Shown piece by piece: positions 23,766 to 31,253 of a stretch of 64,000 nt of DNA. The notes beneath the pieces were generated by a model. That model had not been told where the DNA came from and did no database searches. It was given only the letters and a program-made list of their open reading frames with translations. The translations under genes and the position numbers were made by a program. The DNA is from Elusimicrobiota bacterium. Lineage in GTDB: Bacteria > Elusimicrobiota > Elusimicrobia > F11. The stretch lies in assembly GCA_022072025.1 (NCBI GenBank), contig JAJVIP010000011.1, forward strand, positions 1-64,000, given 5' to 3'. Position 1 is the first letter of the stretch. The number at the start of each line of letters is the position of its first letter.

Positions 23766-25523
23766 TTACTGCGGCCCAAGCCCCGGAAAAGTGGCTCCGT
23801 CGTATGGAGCCCTTGACTCCTTAAAGTTAGCGGCCAGCATGTGGCGATGGTTTTTGGCAATTTCATGCAGGCGGGTGGTTAAGTCTCGAAAATGGTCCAT
23901 TGAGTTGTCTGTCCCGCGAATGGCAAAAACGACCAAAAGATGTTCCTCCGAATTCCATCTTTTCCAAAATTCTTCATGCCCGATAAACAGTTGCGGGTCT
24001 TTGATTCCGTCCGAAGCGAGCTCCCCTTTAAAATCCGCCACCAAAATGGGTTTCTTCAGCGCCCAAGGAAATCCATGGGGATAGGTTCGGTAAGCCACCA
24101 GGGTCGCGTTTTGAACCTTTTGAGCGGCACGCGCCATGTCCATGGAGGAATAGTCTTTGGCCAGAGTGGGGATCGCGCGGACCAAAACGAACAACAAACC
24201 CCACCAGGCCACCCCCTGGATGAAGAGGGCCCGGCGGACACTTTTCCTGGAAAAATAAAATGCCAACCAAGCCCCAAACAAAATGAATATCAACATCATT
24301 CCAACACTTCTCTCCAAACCGAGCGTCACAACCGCTTCGGCCTGAAGCCCCACCCAACCGCCCACGCCAACCAAACCGGTCATCAGAAGGGCGTTCCATA
24401 TCCAAAATTTCTGAGAGCTCATCACATCTTGGGGTGTCACTTCTGATATCCACCGACCCAACAAGGCCGCCGCGGCTGGAAAAGCGGGCAAAATATAGGG
24501 GATAAGTTTTGAATGAGAAAAGGAAAAAAAGAGAATGGGAGTCACGCACCACAGAAACAAGAATAATTCTTCAGAGTTTTGAATAATTCGAGCACGCCCC
24601 AGAACCAAGGGCAACCCTTTGGTCTGCCACTTTTCCTGGGCTTCGCCCGCAGTGAAATGTTTGTAGACCTGCCCGATAAAAATAAACGTCCACGGTAACA
24701 ACCCGCCGACAAAGATCGGAACAAAATAGAGAATATGTCCCGTTCGGTCATGAATATCGGTTGAATAACGCTGGAAATGTTCTCGAATAATAAAGAAGTG
24801 CAGGAAGCCGGGATTGTGTTTTTCGATCACATAAAATGAAGGCACCACAATCATGAAGAAAAGAACGGGAGCCCAAGAAAGCAGCAAATCACGCAAATGT
24901 TTCCATCGACCGGTCAGCAGTGTCCAAGGCAAAAGAACCAATCCGGGCAACACAAGCGCCAGCAAACCTTTTGAGAGCATGGCCAAGGCCGCCGCGAACC
25001 CCACCAACCATTGAAAACCTGTGCCGGGGCGTCCCGCCGCTCTTTCTCGGAAAAATCCCATCACGCCAAACAGCGTGAGCGTTAGAAAAAACGAAACCAC
25101 CCCATCGGTTAAATTGATTCGGCCCAGCGCGAAAGGGAGCAACGATGAGATAAAAATCAGACCTCCCCAGAGCCCTCCCAGAGGGGAAACTGTCGTCCCC
25201 AGCCTTCCTATTATGAGGAGCACAGTGCCAATACAAGCCAATCGGACCGCTAGCCGCGCGGCAAAGGGGGTTTCTCCCAAGAGACTCATGGAGGTCGCAT
25301 TCAGCCAATAAAGCAGAGGAGGTTTCTCGAAATATCGAGAATCATTGAGTCGAAAGGTGAGCCAATCTTGATGGGCCAGCATTTCTCGCGGAATTTCCGC
25401 ATAACGCGTTTCGTCGGGATCAAAAAGGTGCGCGCCGGGAAGATCCAAAAATAAAATCGCACCAAACAGAATAATCAACCCCGCCAAAAAGGGCCGCTGT
25501 CTGAGAAAAATTCGAGTGAACAT
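23766..25523 (-). CDS. GT39/ArnT-like lipid-linked sugar glycosyltransferase
   Basis: A 585-residue polytopic membrane protein of the PMT/ArnT superfamily. The catalytic first loop has FDPDETRYAEIPREMLAH (Asp-Glu near residue 35-38), followed by FEKPPLLYWLNA. About 11-12 helices follow, then a soluble C-terminal part. Such enzymes transfer a sugar from polyprenyl phosphate to lipid A or other periplasmic acceptors. Two oddities stand out. The last 13 or so residues (APYDGATFPGLGPQ) are encoded by a dispersed 48-bp repeat that also supplies the region of the stop, and residues near TAGEAQEKW (24627-24653) contain a half copy of the same repeat. Both suggest repeat insertion that kept the frame open. 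Confidence 0.85.
   Translation of the reverse strand: MFTRIFLRQRPFLAGLIILFGAILFLDLPGAHLFDPDETRYAEIPREMLAHQDWLTFRLNDSRYFEKPPLLYWLNATSMSLLGETPFAARLAVRLACIGTVLLIIGRLGTTVSPLGGLWGGLIFISSLLPFALGRINLTDGVVSFFLTLTLFGVMGFFRERAAGRPGTGFQWLVGFAAALAMLSKGLLALVLPGLVLLPWTLLTGRWKHLRDLLLSWAPVLFFMIVVPSFYVIEKHNPGFLHFFIIREHFQRYSTDIHDRTGHILYFVPIFVGGLLPWTFIFIGQVYKHFTAGEAQEKWQTKGLPLVLGRARIIQNSEELFLFLWCVTPILFFSFSHSKLIPYILPAFPAAAALLGRWISEVTPQDVMSSQKFWIWNALLMTGLVGVGGWVGLQAEAVVTLGLERSVGMMLIFILFGAWLAFYFSRKSVRRALFIQGVAWWGLLFVLVRAIPTLAKDYSSMDMARAAQKVQNATLVAYRTYPHGFPWALKKPILVADFKGELASDGIKDPQLFIGHEEFWKRWNSEEHLLVVFAIRGTDNSMDHFRDLTTRLHEIAKNHRHMLAANFKESRAPYDGATFPGLGPQ
23768..23815. repeat. 48-bp hairpin repeat, family C, copy 1
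   Basis: ACTGCGGCCCAAGCCCCGG...AAAAGTGG followed by the hairpin GGCTCC-GTCGTAT-GGAGCC and CCTTG. It matches 31107-31154 in inverted orientation at the same length. The hairpin there is GGCCCC/GGGGCC, so a stem base pair has changed on both sides (compensatory). It covers the 3' end of the GT39 gene. Confidence 0.75.
24627..24653. repeat. Family C half copy inside the GT39 coding region
   Basis: This 27-bp stretch agrees with 31128-31154 at about 24 of 27 positions (CCACTTTTCC..GGCTTCG.CCGCAGT) but lacks the second hairpin. It lies within the GT39 open frame and encodes part of TAGEAQEKW on the minus strand without breaking the frame. Confidence 0.55.
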
Positions 25524-25549
25524 GGCCCGATTAAATTAAAATCCGAGCG

Positions 25550-27046
25550 ATGACAGTTCACCTTTTTCTCACTCTTTTCTTTCTTGGGATGAACACCTTC
25601 TTTGTATTGGCTGAATTCGCGTTGGTCAAAGCCCAACGGTCCCGTTTAGAGGTTCTCAAAAATGAAGGCCGGCTTCGAGCCGGGCTCGTTCTGGGAATGT
25701 TGGACAATTTGGACAATTACCTCTCCGCCATCCAAATTGGCGTGACCATGTCGACCTTGGCGCTGGGATGGGCCGGGGAACCGGTGATGTCGAGCCTATT
25801 CCGGGAATGGTTCGCTTGGCCTTCTCTGTTGGCTCCCTATTCGGCGCGCATCAACACGGTTCTGGCGTTCTGCCTGATTATTTATGTTCAGATTGTTTTT
25901 GCGGAGTTGGTGCCCCGCAGTATCGCCATACAAAAAGCGGAGTCCATCGCTCTTTGGATGTCGATCCCTCTGGCCGCTTTCTACAAAGCCTTGCGATTCC
26001 CCATCATGCTGATGGCGAGAAGCTCCAAATTTGTTTCTCGCTTGATTGGCCTCAAGCCCGTGGGTGAACATCAGGAAATTTTTACTGAAGATGAAGTGCG
26101 CGTTCTGCTGGGCGCCTCTCAGGAAAAAGGCCTCATTCCACTGGACCGACTGCTGCTCATTGAAAACCTCTTTGATTTTGAAGATTTAAAAGTGAGGGAT
26201 GCCATGGTGCCCCGCGACAAAGTGGTGTTTCTTTCCACCGAAAGATCTTGGGACGAAAACAGAAGAACGCTTCAAAATCACCATTTCTCTCGTTATCCCG
26301 TGGGGAACCCCGACATCGATCATCCAATCGGATTTATTCATGTCAAAGATTTGGCTCTTCTAGGGGCCGGCATTCCCGATCTGGCCCGCTTGGCCAGGCC
26401 GCTGCCGCCCGTCGACGACGGAGCGGCCCTCCAACCCCTATTAAAAACCATGACAAGCCAAGGAAAACACATGATGTTGGTCACCCGTTCGGGGAAACCT
26501 GCGGGCATCATCACACTTGAAGATGTGATTGAAGAGTTGTTGGGTGAAATATTGGATGAATTTGACGCTCCGAATGCTTGGTCGTTTCACCGTCTGCTTA
26601 CACCCGAGGCGATCGATTTGGATCTCACCGCTCCCACCCCCATTGGGGCGGTGCGAAGTTTGGTTGAACGTCTTAAAAAAATTCACCCCACGTTGGATTT
26701 GAAAAACGTGGAAACCGCGGTGATGTCTCGAGAAACTCAACTTTCAACCGCCATCGGGCAAGGCGTGGCGGTTCCCCATGCCCGCGTGGCCGCATTGAAT
26801 CGTCCCCTCATCGCGGTGGGACGAAGCAAACAGCCCATCTCATTTACAACTCCGGACAAATTGCCGGTTAAATTGATCTTTCTCATCTTGACACCCATGT
26901 CCTCTCCCATCGATCAACTGCGCATCTTGGCCCGCATCGCCATGCTCATGCGCAACCCCACACTCCTTAAACAAATCATGAAAGCCAAAACCCCCGCTCA
27001 ATTCCTGGACGTGATCGGAACCTCGGAGTCGATTGTCGTTGGATAA
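25550..27046 (+). CDS. CNNM/CorC-type (DUF21-CBS) membrane protein fused to a PTS EIIA-like domain
   Basis: A 498-residue protein in three parts. First is a DUF21/CNNM membrane domain (about 1-180; LAEFALVKAQRSRLEVL, LSAIQIGVTMSTLALGW, FAELVPRSIAIQ). Next is a CBS pair (about 215-345; RDAMVPRDKVVFL, then GKPAGIITLEDVIEELLGEI). Last is a C-terminal domain (about 350-495; AVMSRETQLSTAIGQGVAVPHARV) that has the phospho-His pattern of type-2 PTS EIIA proteins (His in VPHAR). Normal CNNM/CorC proteins end with a transporter-associated CorC_HlyC domain, which is missing here. The membrane part is linked to Mg2+ or Na+ transport, so the EIIA-like part may sense phospho-state. No EI or HPr gene is in the window. 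Confidence 0.87.
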   Translation: MTVHLFLTLFFLGMNTFFVLAEFALVKAQRSRLEVLKNEGRLRAGLVLGMLDNLDNYLSAIQIGVTMSTLALGWAGEPVMSSLFREWFAWPSLLAPYSARINTVLAFCLIIYVQIVFAELVPRSIAIQKAESIALWMSIPLAAFYKALRFPIMLMARSSKFVSRLIGLKPVGEHQEIFTEDEVRVLLGASQEKGLIPLDRLLLIENLFDFEDLKVRDAMVPRDKVVFLSTERSWDENRRTLQNHHFSRYPVGNPDIDHPIGFIHVKDLALLGAGIPDLARLARPLPPVDDGAALQPLLKTMTSQGKHMMLVTRSGKPAGIITLEDVIEELLGEILDEFDAPNAWSFHRLLTPEAIDLDLTAPTPIGAVRSLVERLKKIHPTLDLKNVETAVMSRETQLSTAIGQGVAVPHARVAALNRPLIAVGRSKQPISFTTPDKLPVKLIFLILTPMSSPIDQLRILARIAMLMRNPTLLKQIMKAKTPAQFLDVIGTSESIVVG

Positions 27047-27133
27047 CCCCATTACAGTTTAATTAACCCGAATTTTGCAGAGGGCCCGATGTTTTCGTCA
27101 AAAACACAGTTCTATTGCAGAATCTGGATTTAG

Positions 27134-27183
27134 ATACCGGGAATCCCGGTGTCTTGACTTTATACCGGGATTCCCGGTATATT
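27134..27183 (+). promoter_or_regulatory. Promoter with two palindromic operators
   Basis: Two near-identical palindromes, ACCGGGAATCCCGGT (27136-27150) and ACCGGGATTCCCGGT (27164-27178, extended to ATACC...GGTAT), have centres 28 bp apart. A -35 box TTGACT (27154-27159) lies between them. A -10 box TATATT (27178-27183) follows an 18-bp spacer that is filled by the second palindrome. A bound dimer there would block polymerase. The predicted start of transcription, about 7 bp after the -10 box, coincides with the ATG at 27190, and no ribosome site exists. No candidate repressor gene is adjacent. Confidence 0.8.
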
Positions 27184-27189
27184 TCGATC

Positions 27190-28149
27190 ATGAAAATTCA
27201 TTTGCCCAATAGTGCGTTCTTGGGAAATATCGATCCATTTTTGCGCGGCTTCGATCCGTCCTCCCCTGAAATATTGGAGATGACGGCCAACGATAAGTGG
27301 ATCTCTGTTCATCCCTTCGTTCTCTCAATGATTGCGGCGCTGGGCCTCACCATCAAACCCGAGAATTTCCATTGCGGGAAACTGTTGGCGCCATCGAAAC
27401 ATTATTTGGTCAGAATGGGCCTCTTCAAAATTCTGAATGTCTCTTCCGACATCAGCGTGATAGAGCATGAGCCGGCGGGACGGTTTATTCCGCTCTCTCA
27501 AATAAAAACGTCGGAGGAATTAACCAAATTCATCACCGAGATGATTCCACTTCTCCATGTGGAAGCTGAACAAGCCAAAACCATCGGGTATATCGTCAGC
27601 GAGTTGGTGAGGAATGTCATTGAACATTCGGAGTCTCCACACGGAGCCCTCCTCTGCGCCCAATATTATCTGAAGAGCAATGTGATTCGGATTGGAATCG
27701 CCGATACGGGGATTGGGATTAAAGCGTCCATCAACCAGTCGCATAACGCCAAGTCGGATCTGGAAGGAATCCGTTTGGCATTGATGCCAGGCATTACCGG
27801 AAAAACTCGCACCGAAGGCGGGACTGAACAAAATGCGGGGGCCGGTCTTTTCTTCATCAAATCCATCGCCAGCGTCAACCGGGATTACTTTGTCATTTAT
27901 AGCGGAAGCGGTTTCTACAAATTATTAAAGAGAAAAGATCGACGGATGAACCTCTATGCGGATCCCCTTAAGGACCGGCATTCCGTGGACGAAAACATGC
28001 CTTATTGGCATGGAACGGTTGTGGGCGTGGACATCACGTTGGATCAGACGGAAGAGTTTTCCCTCCTCCTGGAAGCCATTCGGAAAACATATAGCACCGC
28101 GATCCGGGAGCGGAAAGAAGCAAGGTTTCGCAAACCAAAATTCATATGA
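27190..28149 (+). CDS. GHKL-type ATPase (anti-sigma/HATPase_c-like) of a two-gene module
   Basis: The 319-residue soluble protein has an N-terminal region of unknown fold (1-100) and a C-terminal GHKL ATPase domain. The N box is VSELVRNVIEHS (Glu138, Asn142, His146), the G1 box ADTGIGI (Asp172) and the G2 box AGAGLFFIKSI (217-225). No H box, transmembrane or sensor domain is present, so it is not an ordinary histidine kinase; it is more like RsbW/SpoIIAB-type switch kinases or effector ATPases. Its stop overlaps the start of a DUF4325 (STAS-like) gene by 4 bp. The ATG at 27190 lies at the expected transcription start, suggesting a leaderless mRNA; the frame is open to 27115, but that region contains the promoter. 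Confidence 0.82.
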   Translation: MKIHLPNSAFLGNIDPFLRGFDPSSPEILEMTANDKWISVHPFVLSMIAALGLTIKPENFHCGKLLAPSKHYLVRMGLFKILNVSSDISVIEHEPAGRFIPLSQIKTSEELTKFITEMIPLLHVEAEQAKTIGYIVSELVRNVIEHSESPHGALLCAQYYLKSNVIRIGIADTGIGIKASINQSHNAKSDLEGIRLALMPGITGKTRTEGGTEQNAGAGLFFIKSIASVNRDYFVIYSGSGFYKLLKRKDRRMNLYADPLKDRHSVDENMPYWHGTVVGVDITLDQTEEFSLLLEAIRKTYSTAIRERKEARFRKPKFI

Positions 28150-28460
28150 ACATTTCCATCTTCGATAAAGCAGGCGCATTCGCTGAAAACAAAGATGTGG
28201 CCAGACACATTCGTTTGAATGAAATCATCCCCGCCCTCGAGAAAAATGAAAATGTCGTTCTTGATTTTGAGAACGTGGACGCCGCCACTCAGTCTTTCAT
28301 CCACGCTCTCATTAGCGATGTGTTGAGAAAACACGGATTCGAAGCGCTGGATCGAATCGCTTTTAAGTCCTGCAACAACACCGTCAAACAAATGATCAAT
28401 ATCGTTGTTGAGTATATGCAGATCGGGCTGGGAATCGACCCCTCCCATGGTGGCGATTAA
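28146..28460 (+). CDS. DUF4325 / STAS-like protein
   Basis: A 104-residue protein with the STAS-like pattern of DUF4325: a beta strand, helix and VVLDFENVDAATQSFIHALISDVL, where STAS anti-sigma antagonists have their phosphorylated Ser/Thr loop. This is followed by a helix and a C-terminal helix ending in IGLGIDPSHGG. It overlaps the upstream GHKL ATPase gene (ATGA), the same pairing as SpoIIAA/SpoIIAB or RsbV/RsbW. By analogy it may be the phospho-target or partner of that ATPase; neither the target nor any sigma factor is in the window. The Ser/Thr cluster DAATQS near residues 44-50 is the candidate modification site. Confidence 0.8.
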   Translation: MNISIFDKAGAFAENKDVARHIRLNEIIPALEKNENVVLDFENVDAATQSFIHALISDVLRKHGFEALDRIAFKSCNNTVKQMINIVVEYMQIGLGIDPSHGGD

Positions 28461-28516
28461 AGGTTTGTTGGGAGAGACGACCGTCTCTTAGAGCCTGTAT
28501 AAAAACCCCGAGGAAC

Positions 28517-28602
28517 CGTCGCCCCGGCACGCTGTTTGGCCGGGGTCCAGGTTCTACCGTCAGGAACACCTGGGTCCCGGCCAGAGGCATGCCGGGACGA
28601 CG
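28517..28602. repeat. Palindromic repeat family A, copy 3
   Basis: Core arms CGTCGCCCCGGCACG...GGCCGGGGTCCAGG and CCTGGGTCCCGGCC...ATGCCGGGACGACG are separated by a short loop. The palindrome extends outward: TGTATAAAAACCCC at about 28496 is inverted as GGGTTTGTATACC at about 28602. It lies between the convergent DUF4325 and manA genes and could end both transcripts. Confidence 0.9.
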
Positions 28603-28619
28603 GGTTTGTATACCCTCTC

Positions 28620-29744
28620 TTAAATCGGGATGTAACTTCGAATGACGGTGGCCGGAGCTGAAAGACAAGTCAACTTGATTTTTTCTAGACACGCCGGAAC
28701 CAACAGGGACTGTCCCTGCGTTGCCTGAAAACCCACATCCACTTTTCCTTGAACCACTGTTAATACCTGAAATCGCCCAATTGTACTGAGCCCACAATGG
28801 CTGCCCTTCTTTTTGAAGGTCAGTCGATGAGTGGCAAACTTTTTATGGGCCTCTTGAATCAGGATTTCCTCAAGAATTCCTTCGCGATCGTTGATCTGAA
28901 CGGGTTGAGGCGCCAGTCGGTAATATTCGGGTGGATGGCTTTTATAGTTGATCACGGGGCGCGCCGCGTCCAAGTGAAGGGCCCGAAACTCCAATTTCCC
29001 CACTTTTTGTTTCTCAGCGTCCGGGCGGTTCCAATCCCAAACACGATAGGTCACATCACTCGACTGTTGGATTTCATAGATCCTAACGCCGCGCCCCAAC
29101 GCGTGAATGGTCCCCGGAGTCACCTCATAGACCTCTCCGGGTTGGACTGAAATCTTGTTTAAAAATGGAAGGATCACCCGTTCGGCTTTGGCGCGAAGCT
29201 CAAGGTTTGTGCTGGGTCCCCATGATTGGACTTGGGTCAAACTCTCAAAGAAGGCGGATTCAAAACTCGCGCGATCGGGATAGGACGCGACCGTCCCTGA
29301 ATCAAACCCCAAATAGATATAGCCTTCTCCTTCTTGAGACGAGGTCTCTAGAATCAACCAGGCTTCTGACTTCCCTCCCCCCTCCTGGCCACTCAACACC
29401 TGATCATCTGAAGGATGGACTTGGAGAGACAGGTCCTCCCTCGCGTCAATCAGCTTGACGAGGATACTGGTTTTGGTCGGGTCCTCCGCGCCATGCTTCC
29501 CCAAAATTTCCGCGGAATAATCCTTTAGCAATTCCAAAAGCGGGGCCCGTTTTCCATTCGGCAACAACACATGAGACGGTCTTTCAGGACGCAGACTGAA
29601 CTCCCAAGATTCTCCCACGGGCTGAGACAGGGAGGGTTGTCCTTTAAAAGAGGAGATCCAATTTCCCCCCCACATTTGATGGGTGAAGTTTCCCGATTCA
29701 ATCCGGAGAGGGCTCGTCCATTGTTTTGGTTCAATCGAAGCCAT
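28620..29744 (-). CDS. manA: Class I mannose-6-phosphate isomerase-like protein
   Basis: The 374-residue cupin-type metalloenzyme has the Zn-binding elements LSLQVHPSDDQ (near residue 110), GKSEAWLILE (Glu) and VYEVTPGTIHALGRGVRIYEIQQ (His near 215), in the order seen in the Bacillus-type ManA. It interconverts mannose 6-phosphate and fructose 6-phosphate and so feeds GDP-mannose for surface polysaccharide. The N-terminus carries an approximately 15-residue extension before FTHQMWGGNWI, where homologues start. It could be shorter in fact, but no better start is visible. Divergent from the MNT nucleotidyltransferase gene (gap about 27 bp). Confidence 0.85.
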   Translation of the reverse strand: MASIEPKQWTSPLRIESGNFTHQMWGGNWISSFKGQPSLSQPVGESWEFSLRPERPSHVLLPNGKRAPLLELLKDYSAEILGKHGAEDPTKTSILVKLIDAREDLSLQVHPSDDQVLSGQEGGGKSEAWLILETSSQEGEGYIYLGFDSGTVASYPDRASFESAFFESLTQVQSWGPSTNLELRAKAERVILPFLNKISVQPGEVYEVTPGTIHALGRGVRIYEIQQSSDVTYRVWDWNRPDAEKQKVGKLEFRALHLDAARPVINYKSHPPEYYRLAPQPVQINDREGILEEILIQEAHKKFATHRLTFKKKGSHCGLSTIGRFQVLTVVQGKVDVGFQATQGQSLLVPACLEKIKLTCLSAPATVIRSYIPI

Positions 29745-29771
29745 AAGGGATTATTCTACAATCACAGCCCT

Positions 29772-30095
29772 ATGAAACAACCGATCCCTGCAAGAATCAT
29801 CGATCAATGGAAGGAATATGTAAAAAGCCACTCTGAAATTGATTCCATTACCTTGTTTGGATCTCGTGCGCGTGGAGACCAAGACCTCAGGTCGGACATT
29901 GATATTGCCGTTTCTGCTCCGAAAGCCACCCAAAAACAATGGTTGGACGCTTTTTTCTTTTTTAAAGATGATGCGGACACCTTGCTCCCTATTGATGTTG
30001 TTAGATTGGAGGAAGCTTCCAAGAATTTAAAAACAAAAATTAAAAAAGAGGGCCGTCTTTTGTATGCAAAACCACAAACTAAATCAAAATATTGA
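29772..30095 (+). CDS. MNT-type nucleotidyltransferase (minimal NTase)
   Basis: The 107-residue protein shows the NTase core ITLFGSRARGDQDLRSDIDIAV: Gly-Ser near residue 30 and Asp42/Asp44 as the metal pair. A helix-strand end, PIDVVRLEEASKNLKTKIKKEGRLLY, is the common C-terminal signature of MNT antitoxins. In MNT-HEPN pairs the NTase AMPylates and silences a HEPN RNase toxin. The gene for the HEPN/substrate-binding partner overlaps it (30064) but is cut short after about 19 codons. The ATG at 29772 gives the typical length; the open frame continuing upstream runs into the manA region and is not used. Confidence 0.82.
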   Translation: MKQPIPARIIDQWKEYVKSHSEIDSITLFGSRARGDQDLRSDIDIAVSAPKATQKQWLDAFFFFKDDADTLLPIDVVRLEEASKNLKTKIKKEGRLLYAKPQTKSKY

Positions 30096-30213
30096 AAATT
30101 TGGGAGCAGCCCTTGATCGATTAACCGGAATGATTCAGTTGGATCGGACCGATAGATACTTGTACAAGACGGTCGCCCCGTCATGCTTCTTGGGTGAGGC
30201 AAGGATTACCTGA
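30064..30213 (+). pseudogene. Truncated HEPN-like partner of the MNT nucleotidyltransferase
   Basis: Starting inside the MNT gene (overlap 32 bp), this frame begins MQNHKLNQNIENLGAALDRL, the normal first helix of HI0074/HEPN-type NTase-substrate-binding proteins. From about 30121 the DNA matches a repeat module also found inverted at 20702-20750, and the frame ends 30 codons later. The essential HEPN helices and the RxxxxH motif are missing, so the gene is non-functional. The lost toxin would leave an orphan antitoxin-like MNT gene. Confidence 0.6.
30121..30171. repeat. Flank module shared with palindromic repeat copy 2
   Basis: TTAACCGGAATGATTCAGTT...TACTTGTACAAGACG is the inverted copy of 20702-20750 (about 49 bp, with differences mainly in the centre). 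A short GTCGCCCCG.CATG start of the palindromic core follows, but the second half of the core is absent. It replaces the 3' part of the HEPN-like gene. Confidence 0.75.
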
Positions 30214-30249
30214 TTGCTTTGCAAATTAACATGAAATTGAGATTTCATA

Positions 30250-30376
30250 CTAATACAGGCGTAAAACGAAAAGTGACATTGAACAACCCCGTCGCCCCGG
30301 CATGCTTTTGGCCGGGGCCCAGGTTTTCATCTGAGAAAAAACCTGGATCCCGGCCAAGAAGATTGCCGGGAAGACG
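30250..30376. repeat. Palindromic repeat family A, copy 4, with flank module
   Basis: The core 30290-30376 has arms CGTCGCCCCGGCATG...GGCCGGGGCCCAGG and CCTGGATCCCGGCC...TTGCCGGGAAGACG. The left flank 30250-30289 (TAATACAGGCGTAAAACG..AAGTGACATTGAACAACCCC) is nearly identical to the inverted right flank of copy 1. It sits between the broken HEPN-like gene and the TPR lipoprotein; 30214-30474 has no gene. Confidence 0.88.
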
Positions 30377-30474
30377 ACTTTGTAACTTTATTTTCTTCGT
30401 TGATATTAAAGAAGTATTACAAAAGGCATTTCAACGGGAGAATTCTTTTCATCTCCTTAAAGAGCGGGTCAAGC

Positions 30475-31080
30475 GTGCGGGTTAAACCATGGTTCTTGAT
30501 TTTTTTTGCGCTTGGCTTGACCGGATGTGGGAAAAGATTTTCCGCCTCAGTTGATGAAGCCGAAACCGCTTTTTCAAAACATGTGTATGTGGATGCCATC
30601 GATGCGATCAACAATGGCTTATTGAAATGGAAAGAATCCGACGGCACGGATCTCAAGGGCCGGGCCTATGAGATTTTGGGTAAGTCTTACCACCGGCTCC
30701 GCAATACCGACAAGGCCATTGAGGCCTATGAACAAGCGGTCGCTTTGTCCACACGCACCGTGGATTCAGCCATGGCCTTGGGCAACCTGTATTTGGCCAA
30801 AAACCAACCTGAACTTGCTCTGAAAAGTTATTCAGCGGCCCTTCAAATGAAACCAAAGGACCCCTTGGTTTATTTGGGGCTGGGCAATGCCTATTTCGCC
30901 GCCAAGAAAATCCCGGAAGCCGTCGCCCAATTCGAAAAAGTCCTCGACGTCTCTCCCGGCGCCCGCGAAGCCCTGGAACAACTGGCCGTCCTCAAGTCCA
31001 AACCCCAAAAAACAACCACCGTTTACATCAACAAAAAACCGCCCCTCAAACTCAAAACCCACCGCAAATCTAAACGGTAA
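30475..31080 (+). CDS. TPR-repeat lipoprotein
   Basis: The 201-residue product has a short signal and lipobox ALGLTGC (Cys near 17), followed by TPR units. Examples are GRAYEILGKSYHRLRNTDKAIEAYEQAVALS (about 60-95), NLYLAKNQPELALKSYSAALQMKP, and GLGNAYFAAKKIPEAVAQFEKVLDVSPGARE. A Lys/Thr-rich basic tail ends in KTHRKSKR. The frame is open from a TTG at 30400, but the GTG at 30475 gives the cleanest signal peptide; neither start has a convincing ribosome site. It may function with envelope complexes; the partner is unknown. The gene ends 27 bp before a family C repeat. Confidence 0.7.
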   Translation: MRVKPWFLIFFALGLTGCGKRFSASVDEAETAFSKHVYVDAIDAINNGLLKWKESDGTDLKGRAYEILGKSYHRLRNTDKAIEAYEQAVALSTRTVDSAMALGNLYLAKNQPELALKSYSAALQMKPKDPLVYLGLGNAYFAAKKIPEAVAQFEKVLDVSPGAREALEQLAVLKSKPQKTTTVYINKKPPLKLKTHRKSKR

Positions 31081-31106
31081 TCGGCGGGCCCCCCAGATTT
31101 TTTCTG

Positions 31107-31154
31107 CAAGGGCCCCACCCGACGGGGCCACTTTTCCGAGGCTTCGGCCGCAGT
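31107..31154. repeat. 48-bp hairpin repeat, family C, copy 2
   Basis: Two hairpins in tandem, GGCCCC-ACCCGAC-GGGGCC and CGAGGC-TTCGGCC, match 23768-23815 in inverted orientation. It lies between the TPR lipoprotein and the AT-rich start of the nucleotidyltransferase cassette, where the base composition changes abruptly. Confidence 0.75.
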
Positions 31155-31177
31155 CACCGCTGGGTTTTTGCGATAAT

Positions 31178-31221
31178 TTGAGTTAAAATATACTTTATGT
31201 ATTTAATAATAAATATATAAT
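31178..31221 (+). promoter_or_regulatory. AT-rich promoter of the DUF6036 cassette
   Basis: The 31170-31240 stretch is strongly AT-rich. A perfect -10 box TATAAT lies at 31216-31221 with only a poor -35 (CTTTAT) 17 bp upstream; an alternative uses TTGAGT at 31178-31183 with TTTAAT at 31202-31207. The ATG at 31254 lies downstream with GGAG 7 bp before it. Confidence 0.45.
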
Positions 31222-31253
31222 GGCATATTTAAAATAGGAAATTGGAGTCACCT

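Noticed and set aside
29571-29771. N-terminal extension of the MNT nucleotidyltransferase
   Set aside because: The frame is open into the manA gene on the other strand, but the ATG at 29772 gives the standard MNT length and core position.
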